Shown here piece by piece: positions 24,201 to 31,345 of a stretch of DNA of 31,391 nucleotides. The translations under genes were made by a program, and so were the position numbers. How positions within the stretch are numbered: the first letter of the stretch is position 1; every line of letters begins with the position of its first letter. The stretch lies in NCBI GenBank assembly GCA_043822385.1, contig JBDRBT010000001.1, positions 1 through 31,391 on the forward strand. The letters are read 5' to 3'. This stretch comes from JABWCK01 sp043822385 (GTDB taxonomy: Archaea > Micrarchaeota > Micrarchaeia > Norongarragalinales > Norongarragalinaceae). A model generated the notes under the pieces. The model ran no database searches. It was not told the DNA's origin and was given only the letters and a program-made list of their open reading frames with translations.

Positions 24201-24795
24201 GAATACTCGGCAAAAGAACTGAAATATTTCCTTGACCAATAAAACCACCGAAAAAGTAGTACGACTTCTCGTTTTTCCCACCTATTTTTTGAACTGAAGC
24301 CCTCGCAACACAACCCGTAGCAGGAAGCCCTTTAGCTACGCCAGAAACAAAACGCCGACTCAAAGAAAGAGAATCAGTAGGATTAAGCTCACTACTATTG
24401 TAAACCAAATCTTGAGCGTAATACAACGCCCACTTAGAATTAGGCGCCATTACTTTACTTAAAAAGTATTCAGACAAATTACTCGCTATAGATAAATTAC
24501 CTTCATCGCCGTTAGCCCAGAAAGAACCAATTACTTCCATTAACGTTTTATTGTAATCCTTAGAATCTAAAACGCCTTGAGCAAACAAGTCTCTCACGTA
24601 CGAATCAGTTAACACGTCAGAAATACTGGTTTCAGCAAGCAAGTTAACTGCACTCCGGGAAACAGAATGAAGATTCTCGTTCACTACAGCGGGAGCTAAA
24701 ACATTAGAAGAAGCAAGAAACAACAAAGGCACAGCTAACAATAACAAAAACAAAGCAAACAACGCATCAATACTGAAAACTAATCCTTTCTTCAT
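21265..24795 (-). CDS. Giant prepilin-like protein with VWA domain interrupted by a beta-propeller (B4)
   Basis: A 1176-residue protein starting MKKGLVFSIDALFAL, a short leader and hydrophobic helix like the 129-residue cluster A protein at 11526-11915. A helical and beta region (30-390) leads to a von Willebrand A domain with MIDAS residues DVSGS (402-406), a T near 494 and TDG (523-525). Between that strand and the last VWA strand (HTVGFG, 849-854) lie six to seven repeats of about 40 residues (about 545-800) with the pattern VxxxxxLGFAVGDSGRIYxWNGxSW, like YCF48/Hcf136-type propellers. A C-terminal beta-rich region (900-1176) ends TEVTVLVWN. Probably a metal-dependent adhesin at the tip of pilus B. 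ATGA overlap with the preceding gene. Confidence 0.8.
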   Translation of the reverse strand: MKKGLVFSIDALFALFLLLLAVPLLFLASSNVLAPAVVNENLHSVSRSAVNLLAETSISDVLTDSYVRDLFAQGVLDSKDYNKTLMEVIGSFWANGDEGNLSIASNLSEYFLSKVMAPNSKWALYYAQDLVYNSSELNPTDSLSLSRRFVSGVAKGLPATGCVARASVQKIGGKNEKSYYFFGGFIGQGNISVLLPSIPSDAVISSVFLELNAGDNFTFFVNGFDCGLFNKTPGNASVDSWSIVDSVCLNNVAKGSVNLFTLNFTGFDVRKHFIGGGFIKITFDTQQLNPGIVNYSRIYFAGVNGLINEYSSFYVPGDLINITASLHLRNNYTTLFTVGNETILNDSGGSLDERIVTVPVSAFTGAYSLSDLSLKTIPFRLSAEANITGGEIGNADIILVTDVSGSMAWRVDTDSVNGVTVTNCSSPDLFFGNTSRISVAKCVDKAFIDTILETEGNRIGLVSFSSSVVNYYNLTTDASALKAHVDSYVATGSTCIPCSINKAYDLLSQWPSEDRNRFVVMMTDGVVNVRATDSCFSANSFDVESGFGALVGPSGAIAHYPYWVAVTSPDSTNLRSVDVFNSTLGFAVGDSYRIYEWNGSSWTLDSDLGSQTLYGVSMVDDSLAFAVGASGKIARWLGGSWSEYADAGSDDFYAVKMLDSTLGFAVGETGRIYRWNGSTWSLQQDVGSYDLHSVDVYSSSLAFAGGDSGKIYSWTGGSWSEYQDLGNFIITSIDIFDSNLAFVTTDNNRIYQWTGGSWTQVYSGSYDLNTVKIINSTAGFALGDSRAGAVFWDGSTWTQFFPPYLYSGNLTTGTSCSDLDSCSLSESIPMLNANYSSCRVHNEQKSTVHTVGFGPITSCNFGNSTLQAMASCGNGTAYLSNNASELQFAFQNIANNIIQQSTTSQTVFSAGNVSTELYSDSYLELFYDSVTPGYAFNEILLTQETNQFPSCQGSFFVPLQVSVDSVKTTSYSTDLWTSNVTLINSNGSVRVFYLGDYGSTYSRLGDPFFVEFPANLVKTGENNLLNVKLGFGALNESSVCSQDNRVIHNLRFKAVVGYSSIFLECKARNATVYYDSDFDGVPDGAVNLSVGEGLESAGSEFVGVELFNTTSNAVDDALLRLLSFINLVNDTGVGLPGSFTNPVDLQLSESVSAEVLSGQQVPFFWGPTEVTVLVWN

Positions 24796-25898
24796 TTCCT
24801 ACCAACCACTAACTCGAACACGCCTAGTTTTTTTCTTCCAACACCAACTAAAACAGGGCGGTTTATAACAAAAACATCTTCATTAACTAAAACAGTGGAT
24901 TCAAAAGACAAACGTTTTCCTATTAAATTAAAGAAATCACGCGATTGTTTCGACGCGTTCATCGAGTAATCAGAAACAAAAAAAATCCACCCGTTAGATA
25001 CGCGCGAATAACCTGCAACAGCCTTTAAACTATCACCGCTAACAGAAACAACCGGCGTAAAAACCCCGTCCGCATTAACAACCCAACTCAATCCAGGTAA
25101 AGAAACGCTATCGCCTACGGATGCATTGAAAATCAAGAAGTCTTTCCTAACTATTTCAGAAGAAGACGCATCAACTTCCTCAATAGGGTAATAATGCGAA
25201 ATCCAATTAGCGTCAAGAGAATTTCCGCCTTCAAAAACAATTGAACCGCCGGATTCAAGAAAATCATCAAGCAAAGAAAAATTAACGCTGGTATTAACGT
25301 TCTCCAGAATTAAAGTAGAGTAATTAAAAACAGAAGAAAATAACGCGGCGGTTAATTCATTAGGCGAACCACTGAAATAATTCAACTGCGAATAACCACT
25401 TCCAGCTCCCGCAGAATCATAAAAATCCCAATTAACTCCAGAAGAACTCAAGTCCTGCAGGATTTTAGCATCACCAACCGCAAAATAAGCTACGGGCTCT
25501 ACTAAAACTCCGGAAAGCATTGAACTTGAACCATTCGTAACGTAAACACGGTAATCGTAATCCCCTAAACCAAGCAATTCACGCGAGTAATCATAATCAA
25601 CTAACGTCAATTCAAGAAACTTAACTGGATTCAAGCTAACTCCATCACTCAAACCAAGGCTAGTAACCGTATCCTTAGACCAATCAATAGGCAAACCCTT
25701 AGTTTCAAGCAAGTAATCAGAAGCAAGACCCGCGTCAATAAACAACTCGGTTTTCGCGTCAAACTCTTTAACTCTCGCACTAGATTCTTGCCAAACCACG
25801 TTAAGTAAAGACAACGCCAGCAAAAACAAAATAACACTTAAAATAAGGTCACCGGAAAAAACCTGTCCCCGCTTAATTGAATTCAACAAAACCATCAT
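24792..25898 (-). CDS. Prepilin-like protein with inserted amidotransferase-like domain (B3)
   Basis: Up to 368 residues. Leader SIKRG, QVFSGDLILS and a hydrophobic helix start a pilin-like part (to about 142) that matches the cluster A protein at 11908-12363 (GLPIDW, SLGL, DYDY segments), and the last 35 residues match its end. Between them (about 143-335) is a domain containing STLILEN, LLDDFLESGGSIVFEGG (209-225) and GWIFFVSDYS, resembling the class I glutamine amidotransferase-like (ThuA/BPL_N-like) fold without an evident catalytic Cys. An ATG at 25895, seven bases from a GAGG site, or a TTG at 25886 are alternative starts. It overlaps the preceding gene by 26 bases at most. Confidence 0.68.
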   Translation of the reverse strand: MMVLLNSIKRGQVFSGDLILSVILFLLALSLLNVVWQESSARVKEFDAKTELFIDAGLASDYLLETKGLPIDWSKDTVTSLGLSDGVSLNPVKFLELTLVDYDYSRELLGLGDYDYRVYVTNGSSSMLSGVLVEPVAYFAVGDAKILQDLSSSGVNWDFYDSAGAGSGYSQLNYFSGSPNELTAALFSSVFNYSTLILENVNTSVNFSLLDDFLESGGSIVFEGGNSLDANWISHYYPIEEVDASSSEIVRKDFLIFNASVGDSVSLPGLSWVVNADGVFTPVVSVSGDSLKAVAGYSRVSNGWIFFVSDYSMNASKQSRDFFNLIGKRLSFESTVLVNEDVFVINRPVLVGVGRKKLGVFELVVGRK

Positions 25899-26265
25899 TA
25901 TTCCTCAAAATATTTTCTCCAGGAAAAAGACTACCGCCAAAAGAATTTGAACGCAACACCGCCTCACAAAAACCCTTTTCCCACTCCACCCTAATTCGGT
26001 GTTCTAACGGAATTAAAGACACGGCATAAGGTTCAGTTAACAATCCGGCAGGTAAAACAAAAGAAGCAGAATAACCCTCGCCAATAGAAAAAGCAGCGTC
26101 AGCCTCAATCTCAATAATCCGGCAAACAGACGCGCCGTCTAAAGCAACTCGATCCCTAAAAACCTCGCTTCTCTGAGAAAAAAACACGAACGTAAAAACA
26201 ACTAACATTAACAACAATAAAGCTACAATAGACATTAATTCAACAGAAATCTGGCTCCTCCGCAT
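25873..26265 (-). CDS. Prepilin-like protein of the QISVEL type, cluster B (B2)
   Basis: A 130-residue protein with leader MRRS, QISVELMSIVAL, a hydrophobic helix and an external domain paralogous to the cluster A protein at 12356-12781: shared SVC, FVLPAGL, IRVEW-x-KGF and a terminal NNDGF. The ATG has no ribosome site and follows a tatattaat element (26289-26298) by about 25-30 bases, so the message may be leaderless. Probable minor pilin. Confidence 0.75.
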   Translation of the reverse strand: MRRSQISVELMSIVALLLLMLVVFTFVFFSQRSEVFRDRVALDGASVCRIIEIEADAAFSIGEGYSASFVLPAGLLTEPYAVSLIPLEHRIRVEWEKGFCEAVLRSNSFGGSLFPGENILRNNDGFVEFN

Positions 26266-26299
26266 CTCGCATTAAATAACGATAAAACGATTAATATAC

Positions 26300-26728
26300 T
26301 CAAGCTTGAGTCAAATTCACTATAGTGTACTCAGCAAAAGGCTCTGCTTTAATTAAAACGCGCTTTACTCCAGGCGTGGAAAAAACGCTATCTAAATCAC
26401 CTGTTAAATTAGCATTAGAAACGTAAAAAACATCTGAAAAACCCTCGTTCTTCAAAATTCGCACAGACACTTCATTTGATTGAATACTAACTGAATCAAC
26501 ATTGTTTGGAACACGCACTTCAACTATTAGTTGTGCGGGATAACCTTGCGAGTGAACTAAATCTGCAGCCTCACCTAACCGTTTTACTGCCTGTCGAACA
26601 TAACCTAAATTCAAGTCTTCCTGCACGTCGGTATTAATACTTGAAACAAACAACCAGATAGGAATCAAAACCAGCAAACTAATAGACACCATGGATAAAT
26701 ATTCTACTGCAGCCTGTCCTTTCTTCAC
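26300..26728 (-). CDS. Class III signal peptide pilin heading cluster B (B1)
   Basis: A 142-residue protein from the GTG at 26728: MKKGQAAVEYLSMVSISLL, a hydrophobic helix, then RQAVKRLGEAADLVHSQG and a beta-type domain like the A1 pilin at 12841-13239. A TTG at 26743 would extend the leader by five residues. GTG is preferred for the compact leader and for its distance of about 25 bases from a T-rich TATA element. It opens the minus-strand run of cluster B genes. Confidence 0.8.
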   Translation of the reverse strand: MKKGQAAVEYLSMVSISLLVLIPIWLFVSSINTDVQEDLNLGYVRQAVKRLGEAADLVHSQGYPAQLIVEVRVPNNVDSVSIQSNEVSVRILKNEGFSDVFYVSNANLTGDLDSVFSTPGVKRVLIKAEPFAEYTIVNLTQA

Positions 26729-26745
26729 TAAAACATTAAGCAAAC

Positions 26746-26776
26746 ACTCTTAAAAAAAGAGTAAGCCCCTAATTAA
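26746..26776. promoter_or_regulatory. Divergent promoter region between cluster B and endA
   Basis: An inverted repeat ACTCTT-AAAAA-AAGAGT (26746-26762) overlaps a minus-strand TATA-like run (ctttttttaag) about 25 bases from the GTG at 26728. For the plus strand, taattaag (26770-26777) lies about 25 bases before the ATG at 26799. Neither gene has a convincing ribosome site, so both may be leaderless. Confidence 0.4.
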
Positions 26777-26798
26777 GTATTCAAAGGAAAAGAATTGC

Positions 26799-27944
26799 AT
26801 GGCATTAAAAATAGAAAAAACAAAAAACGGTTTTATAGCTAGCGATGACTCTACAGTCCAGTCACTATTGAAAGGATTTTTCGGCGAACCAATTCAAGGA
26901 AAAAAAAACAAGTTGTTTTTAAGTCCTGAAGAAGGACTTTACTTAATGGAAGTAAGAAACGCGGAATGCAACGGACAAACCTTTAATGAAGCTGCTAAAG
27001 AATTTTCAGAACAAAAAAAATTCTTAGCTAGTTATTATTGTTACAAAGAATGGCGCGACCACGGAATAATCGCAAGGCAAGCAAGGGAAGCAAAACAAAA
27101 CTACGGCAGAAACCCTTTAGTAAAATACCCTTCAGAAAAACTAAAACTAAAACCAATTCACTTTAAAGCATTGTTTTTCACTGACGACTTAATGGCAGTA
27201 ATCGACGATCCTCAAGCTAAAGAATTATACGACAAGTACTGGCTTGGCCAATGGGGAACATACAAAGCCAAAAAACACGGCAACTTCTTGAAACTAGATG
27301 TTTTTGAAACACTATTCTTGATTAAGCACGCGGGATTAAACGCCAATATTACTACGCAACAACTAGAAAAAAAAGCCACGGCTAGAAGAAGCGACTTCAA
27401 GAAACTCTTTCAAGTTTATGAAGACTTTCGTCTCAAGGGATTCGTAGTGAAAACAGGATTCAAATTCGGCACTCACTTCAGGCTTTACTTCCCTGGAGCA
27501 GCGCCGTCACTGGAAAACTCCGAGTGGCTTCACTCGAAACACGTTATTCAAGTATTTCCTCGCGAAAGCAAACTATTAATTTCAGAGTGGGCTCGCGCAA
27601 TAAGAGTAGCACACAGCGTAAAGAAAACGTTTATTCTAGCTATTCCTGGAAAAAAAGAAGCAGAAAAAATAGAGTTGGATTACTTGCTTTACCACCGTAA
27701 AGACGGAATTCCAGAAAACCCTGAGAAAAACTTTCCTACTTACGCAATGCTGGCTTTAAGTGAGGAAGAAGAAATAGGCGGAGCTGAACTAGCTAAAGCA
27801 ATAGAAAAATCAAAGAAACTAGGTTTAGACTTAATGCTCGCTATTTGCGACCGGGAAACTTCAGTAACGTTTTATAGAGTAAAACGCATTGAATTACCTG
27901 AAAGCAAATTCGAGTATTACGAAATTGAGTGGGAACAACCATAA
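26799..27944 (+). CDS. endA: tRNA-splicing endonuclease, three-unit (epsilon-2) type
   Basis: A 381-residue enzyme that cuts introns from archaeal pre-tRNA at bulge-helix-bulge sites. Unit 1 (about 1-115) is an N-terminal-like half (LSPEEGLYLM, YYCYKEWRDHGI). Unit 2 (about 120-283) is a complete catalytic subunit with KTGFKFGTHFRLY, LHSKHVIQVF and RVAHSVKKTFILAI; the expected Tyr-His-Lys triad is Y230, H245 and K275 or K276. Unit 3 (about 290-365) resembles a C-terminal half (YAMLALSEEEEIGGAEL, LDLMLAICDRE). The usual archaeal subunit is about 180 residues, or 350 when duplicated; this alphaN-alpha-betaC order is the epsilon-2 form known from ARMAN archaea. LysRS follows after 14 bases. Confidence 0.88.
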   Translation: MALKIEKTKNGFIASDDSTVQSLLKGFFGEPIQGKKNKLFLSPEEGLYLMEVRNAECNGQTFNEAAKEFSEQKKFLASYYCYKEWRDHGIIARQAREAKQNYGRNPLVKYPSEKLKLKPIHFKALFFTDDLMAVIDDPQAKELYDKYWLGQWGTYKAKKHGNFLKLDVFETLFLIKHAGLNANITTQQLEKKATARRSDFKKLFQVYEDFRLKGFVVKTGFKFGTHFRLYFPGAAPSLENSEWLHSKHVIQVFPRESKLLISEWARAIRVAHSVKKTFILAIPGKKEAEKIELDYLLYHRKDGIPENPEKNFPTYAMLALSEEEEIGGAELAKAIEKSKKLGLDLMLAICDRETSVTFYRVKRIELPESKFEYYEIEWEQP

Positions 27945-27958
27945 ACAAAGGCATTAAA

Positions 27959-29509
27959 ATGAAGGAAAGCATGTTTTGGGCTGACCAAATCGCAAGGGAA
28001 GCAAAACCACACAACGAAAAACACGTGGTTAGTGACGCGAAAACACCAAGCGGACGCATTCACGTCGGTTCCTTGCGTGGAGTAGTTATTCACGACTTGA
28101 TTTACAAAGCAATTTTAAAAAGCGGGCAAAAAGCGGAGTACCTTTACCGCTTTGATGACTTCGATCCAATGGATGGATTCCCTCCAGACTTGCCTGAATC
28201 ATTCAAGAAACACATGGGCGAGCCATTATGCAATGTTCCTTCGCCAAAAAAAGGCTTTGACTCACTAGCTCAATACTACGCGCTTGAATTCCAGGAAGTA
28301 TTCGAGAAACTAGGTTGCAAACCAAAAATAGTTTGGGCGTCAGAATCATACAAAAAAGGGAAAATGAATGATTTAATCAAAATTGCTTTGGAACACGCTG
28401 AAACAATTCGGGAAATAAACGAAAAAACTAGTGGAGCAAAAAAAGAATCGAACTGGCTACCAATAAACGTTGTATGCGAAAAATGCGGTAAAATAGGCAC
28501 GACTAAAGCAAGTGATTTTGATGGAAAAACCGTTGCTTATTCTTGCGCTGACGTCAAGTACGCTAAAGGCTGCGGGCACGAAGGCAGAATAAGCCCATTC
28601 AACGGCAACAGCAAACTAACTTGGAAAGTAGACTGGGCAGCAGTCTGGCCATTATACGAAATAACTATTGAAGGCGCTGGCAAAGACCATTACGCAGCAG
28701 GTGGGTCTAGAGATGTAGCAAACAAATTAAGCGACGAAATATTCAAGTACCCTCACCCGTACAATTTTCCTTACGAATTCTTCTTGCTAGGCGGCAAGAA
28801 AATGTCTTCATCTAAAGGCATAGGCGTTTCAGCAAAAGAAATGGCGGAGTTACTTCCCCAAGAATTACTGCGCTTTTTACTAACACGCTTTAAACCCAGG
28901 AGCGCAATCAATTTCTCGCCGGAAGGAAAAACAATACCTAACTTATTCGACGACTACGATGCGTTCTCTAAAGCCTTCTTTCACCCGGAAAACCTGCGCG
29001 ACCCAGATATGCCTAGAATTTTTGAGTTAAGCAACTTGAATGAAAAACCGGTAGAAATGTTTCTACCTCAATTTTCGCTAGTAGCAGCAATAGCTCAAGT
29101 ACCTTCAGTAAACGAGGAAGAATTCTTCACTCAACAAAAAGGCAGTGAATTAAGCAAGAAAGAAAAAGAAGTATTGAAAGAAAGAATTGTTTACGCAAAA
29201 ACCTGGCTGGAAAACTTTGCTGAAGAAGAAGACAAACTAACTTTCTTGAGTATAGAAAAAAGCAAAGAAAAACGCGAAACTTTAACAAAAAACCAGTTAA
29301 ACGCGTTAAACGACTTCGCTCAAATGCTTGATTCAGAACAACAAGAAACAGTGAAAAAACTTTGTTCAAACAACAATTTGAGTCCGCAAGAATTCTTTAC
29401 TGCCGCTTACTTAGTATTAACAGGTAAAGAAAAAGGACCTAAACTAATGCCTTTAATCAAAGCGCTTGGAACTAGTTTCGTGAAAAAAAGATTCAGTGAA
29501 ACCAAGTAA
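27959..29509 (+). CDS. lysS: Lysyl-tRNA synthetase, class I
   Basis: A 516-residue class I LysRS charging tRNA-Lys. Motifs: the HIGH equivalent HVGS at 35-38 in TPSGRIHVGS, a DDFDPMDG segment, a zinc-finger-like insert with CEKCG (173-177) and CADVKYAKGCGHEG (196-209), and KMSSS at 281-285. The C-terminal helical anticodon-binding part is complete. The start at 27959 gives the usual MKxSxFWAD opening and an AAAGG site seven bases upstream; a GTG at 27929 would run into endA. The cognate tRNA-Lys gene begins 1.8 kb downstream, though adjacency need not mean co-regulation. Confidence 0.95.
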   Translation: MKESMFWADQIAREAKPHNEKHVVSDAKTPSGRIHVGSLRGVVIHDLIYKAILKSGQKAEYLYRFDDFDPMDGFPPDLPESFKKHMGEPLCNVPSPKKGFDSLAQYYALEFQEVFEKLGCKPKIVWASESYKKGKMNDLIKIALEHAETIREINEKTSGAKKESNWLPINVVCEKCGKIGTTKASDFDGKTVAYSCADVKYAKGCGHEGRISPFNGNSKLTWKVDWAAVWPLYEITIEGAGKDHYAAGGSRDVANKLSDEIFKYPHPYNFPYEFFLLGGKKMSSSKGIGVSAKEMAELLPQELLRFLLTRFKPRSAINFSPEGKTIPNLFDDYDAFSKAFFHPENLRDPDMPRIFELSNLNEKPVEMFLPQFSLVAAIAQVPSVNEEEFFTQQKGSELSKKEKEVLKERIVYAKTWLENFAEEEDKLTFLSIEKSKEKRETLTKNQLNALNDFAQMLDSEQQETVKKLCSNNNLSPQEFFTAAYLVLTGKEKGPKLMPLIKALGTSFVKKRFSETK

Positions 29510-29551
29510 AACTATTAATAAACTAGGAAAAGCAAAGTAATACCTGAAACG

Positions 29552-29573
29552 CGTTTTCTAAAAACGAGGATAA
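29552..29573 (+). promoter_or_regulatory. Small hairpin and ribosome site before aIF2 gamma
   Basis: CGTTTT-CTA-AAAACG (29552-29566) can form a six-pair hairpin whose last base precedes the ribosome site gagga (29566-29570), eight bases from the ATG at 29578. Its position could limit ribosome access, but the stem is short and AT-rich. Confidence 0.3.
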
Positions 29574-29577
29574 TTAA

Positions 29578-30756
29578 ATGCAACCAGAAGTAAACATTGG
29601 CACTATTGGACACGTGGACCACGGAAAAACCACTCTAACACAAGCTTTAAGCGGAAAATGGGCGGACACTCACTCTGAAGAATTAAAACGCGGAATTACT
29701 ATCAAACTCGGGTATGCGGACGTTTCCATATACAAAGACGGCAGTAGTTTTACAGTAAAAAAAAGTGAAGGCAAAGAACTAGTAAGAAAAATTTCTTTAA
29801 TTGACGCGCCAGGACACGAAACACTAATGGCTACAGTAATAGCTGCCTCAAGCATAATGGACGGCGCATTATTCGTAATAGCTGCAAACGAAGGCTGTCC
29901 TCAACCACAAACAATAGAACACTTGTCAATACTCGAAGCAGCTGGAATAAAAAACGTCATAATAGTTCAAAACAAAGTAGACTTAGTATCTAAAGAAAAA
30001 GCAATTATTCACTACAAACAAATAAAAGAATTCTTGAAAAACAGCAGCATAGAAAACGCGCCAATAATACCAATGGCTGCAAACGTCGGAGTAAACATAG
30101 ACGCGCTTCTTGAAGCAATTCAAGAAAAAATACCTACTCCAAAAAGAGACGAGAAAGCTCCAGCTAAATTACTAGTAGCACGCAGTTTTGACTTGAACAA
30201 GCCAGGAACAAAAATCAACGAGCTCAAAGGAGGCGTAATAGGCGGTTCAATAGTTCAAGGCACGCTTAAAATAGGAGATGAAATAGAAATACGCCCAGGC
30301 ATTCTGAGGAAAAAAAAGAACAAGGAAGTTTACGAACCACTGCGAACTAAAACCCTCGGGTTGGGAAGCGGTTCAGAAAAACTAAGTGAAGCAAAACCAG
30401 GCGGGTTAATAGCAATATTAACAGACTTAGATCCTGCTTTAGCTCACTCAGATTCATTAGTAGGAAACGTAATTGGAACAACAGACTTGCCTCAAATTTA
30501 CAACGAAATAAAAATAGAAGTAAACAAAATAACAAGAACCCTGCACGATTTTCAAAAAGGATTTAAATTAAACGAAGCGTTAGTATTAAGCGTTGGAACT
30601 GCCACTACCCTCGGTTTCGTAACAAACCAAAAGAAAAACAACGCGACTTTAACACTCAAAAAACCAATTTGCGTTGCAGAAAACGACAAAATAGCGGTTT
30701 TGAGGAAAGTAGAAAACGGCTGGAGACTTTACGGAACAGCGAAAATAGTGAAATAA
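29578..30756 (+). CDS. eif2g: Translation initiation factor aIF2 subunit gamma
   Basis: A 392-residue GTPase that, with aIF2 alpha and beta, brings initiator Met-tRNA to the small subunit. P-loop GHVDHGKT at 11-18, switch I RGITIKLGYAD, DAPGHE, NKVD and the domain II/III barrels (KPGT...GGVIGGSI, GTATTLGFV) are all present. The zinc-knuckle region between GYAD and the DAPGHE strand, which normally carries four cysteines, reads VSIYKDGSS and has none. The protein is accordingly about 20 residues shorter than common archaeal forms. Adenylate kinase follows after two bases, implying cotranscription. Confidence 0.96.
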   Translation: MQPEVNIGTIGHVDHGKTTLTQALSGKWADTHSEELKRGITIKLGYADVSIYKDGSSFTVKKSEGKELVRKISLIDAPGHETLMATVIAASSIMDGALFVIAANEGCPQPQTIEHLSILEAAGIKNVIIVQNKVDLVSKEKAIIHYKQIKEFLKNSSIENAPIIPMAANVGVNIDALLEAIQEKIPTPKRDEKAPAKLLVARSFDLNKPGTKINELKGGVIGGSIVQGTLKIGDEIEIRPGILRKKKNKEVYEPLRTKTLGLGSGSEKLSEAKPGGLIAILTDLDPALAHSDSLVGNVIGTTDLPQIYNEIKIEVNKITRTLHDFQKGFKLNEALVLSVGTATTLGFVTNQKKNNATLTLKKPICVAENDKIAVLRKVENGWRLYGTAKIVK

Positions 30757-30758
30757 AA

Positions 30759-31334
30759 ATGATTATACTATTGTTAGGACCGCCAGGAGCGGGAAAGGGA
30801 ATGCAAGCAAACTTACTTAGTGCCGAATTCAGGATTCCGCACATGTCTACAGGCAGAATATTCAGAAAAGAAATAGTTGAAGAAACAAGCTTAGGGTTGA
30901 AAGCAAAAGAATTCGTGCAAAAAGGAAATTACGTTCCAGATTCACTAGTACTTGAAATCGTTAAAAAAAGAATTGAAAAACCAAACTACAAAAACGGCTT
31001 TATTCTAGACGGCTTTCCCAGAACTATCTCTCAAGCTAAAGGACTAGACGCTTTGCTTGAAGAAAAAGGATTAAAAATTAAGTTCGTAATTAACCTTGAT
31101 ATTCCAGAAAACGTGGTAATAGACCGCATTACTTATCGTTCAATTATTGGCGAAGAAGACGAACGCAAGGATGACTCGCCGGAAGTAGTGAAAAAAAGAA
31201 TTGACACTTACTACCAAGAAACAAAACCACTAATAAACTATTATAAAGAAAGAGGAGTGCTTAGCGAAATAAACGGAAACCAGAACGTAGTGAAAGTTTT
31301 CTCTGAAATAAACGAAGTAATCCAAGGAAAATAA
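30759..31334 (+). CDS. adk: Adenylate kinase, short-LID type
   Basis: A 191-residue Adk, the AMP + ATP to 2 ADP enzyme. It has P-loop GPPGAGKG (7-14), MSTGRIFRKEI AMP-binding region, GFILDGFPRTISQA and the closing RKDDSPEVVKKRI block. The LID is reduced to about ten residues (SIIGEEDERK), so no zinc-type LID is present. The residue after GKG is Met instead of the usual Thr. The ATG at 30759 is chosen because it lies two bases after the aIF2 gamma stop and gives the canonical N-terminus; the longer open frame from 30669 lies inside aIF2 gamma. Confidence 0.93.
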   Translation: MIILLLGPPGAGKGMQANLLSAEFRIPHMSTGRIFRKEIVEETSLGLKAKEFVQKGNYVPDSLVLEIVKKRIEKPNYKNGFILDGFPRTISQAKGLDALLEEKGLKIKFVINLDIPENVVIDRITYRSIIGEEDERKDDSPEVVKKRIDTYYQETKPLINYYKERGVLSEINGNQNVVKVFSEINEVIQGK

Positions 31335-31345
31335 AAAAAACCCTT

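Noticed and set aside
27929..27958. N-terminal extension of LysRS from a GTG
   Set aside because: It overlaps the end of endA and is not family-like; the ATG at 27959 has a ribosome site and the usual first residues.
30669..30758. N-terminal extension of adenylate kinase
   Set aside because: It lies in another frame inside aIF2 gamma, and the canonical Adk N-terminus begins at the ATG at 30759.
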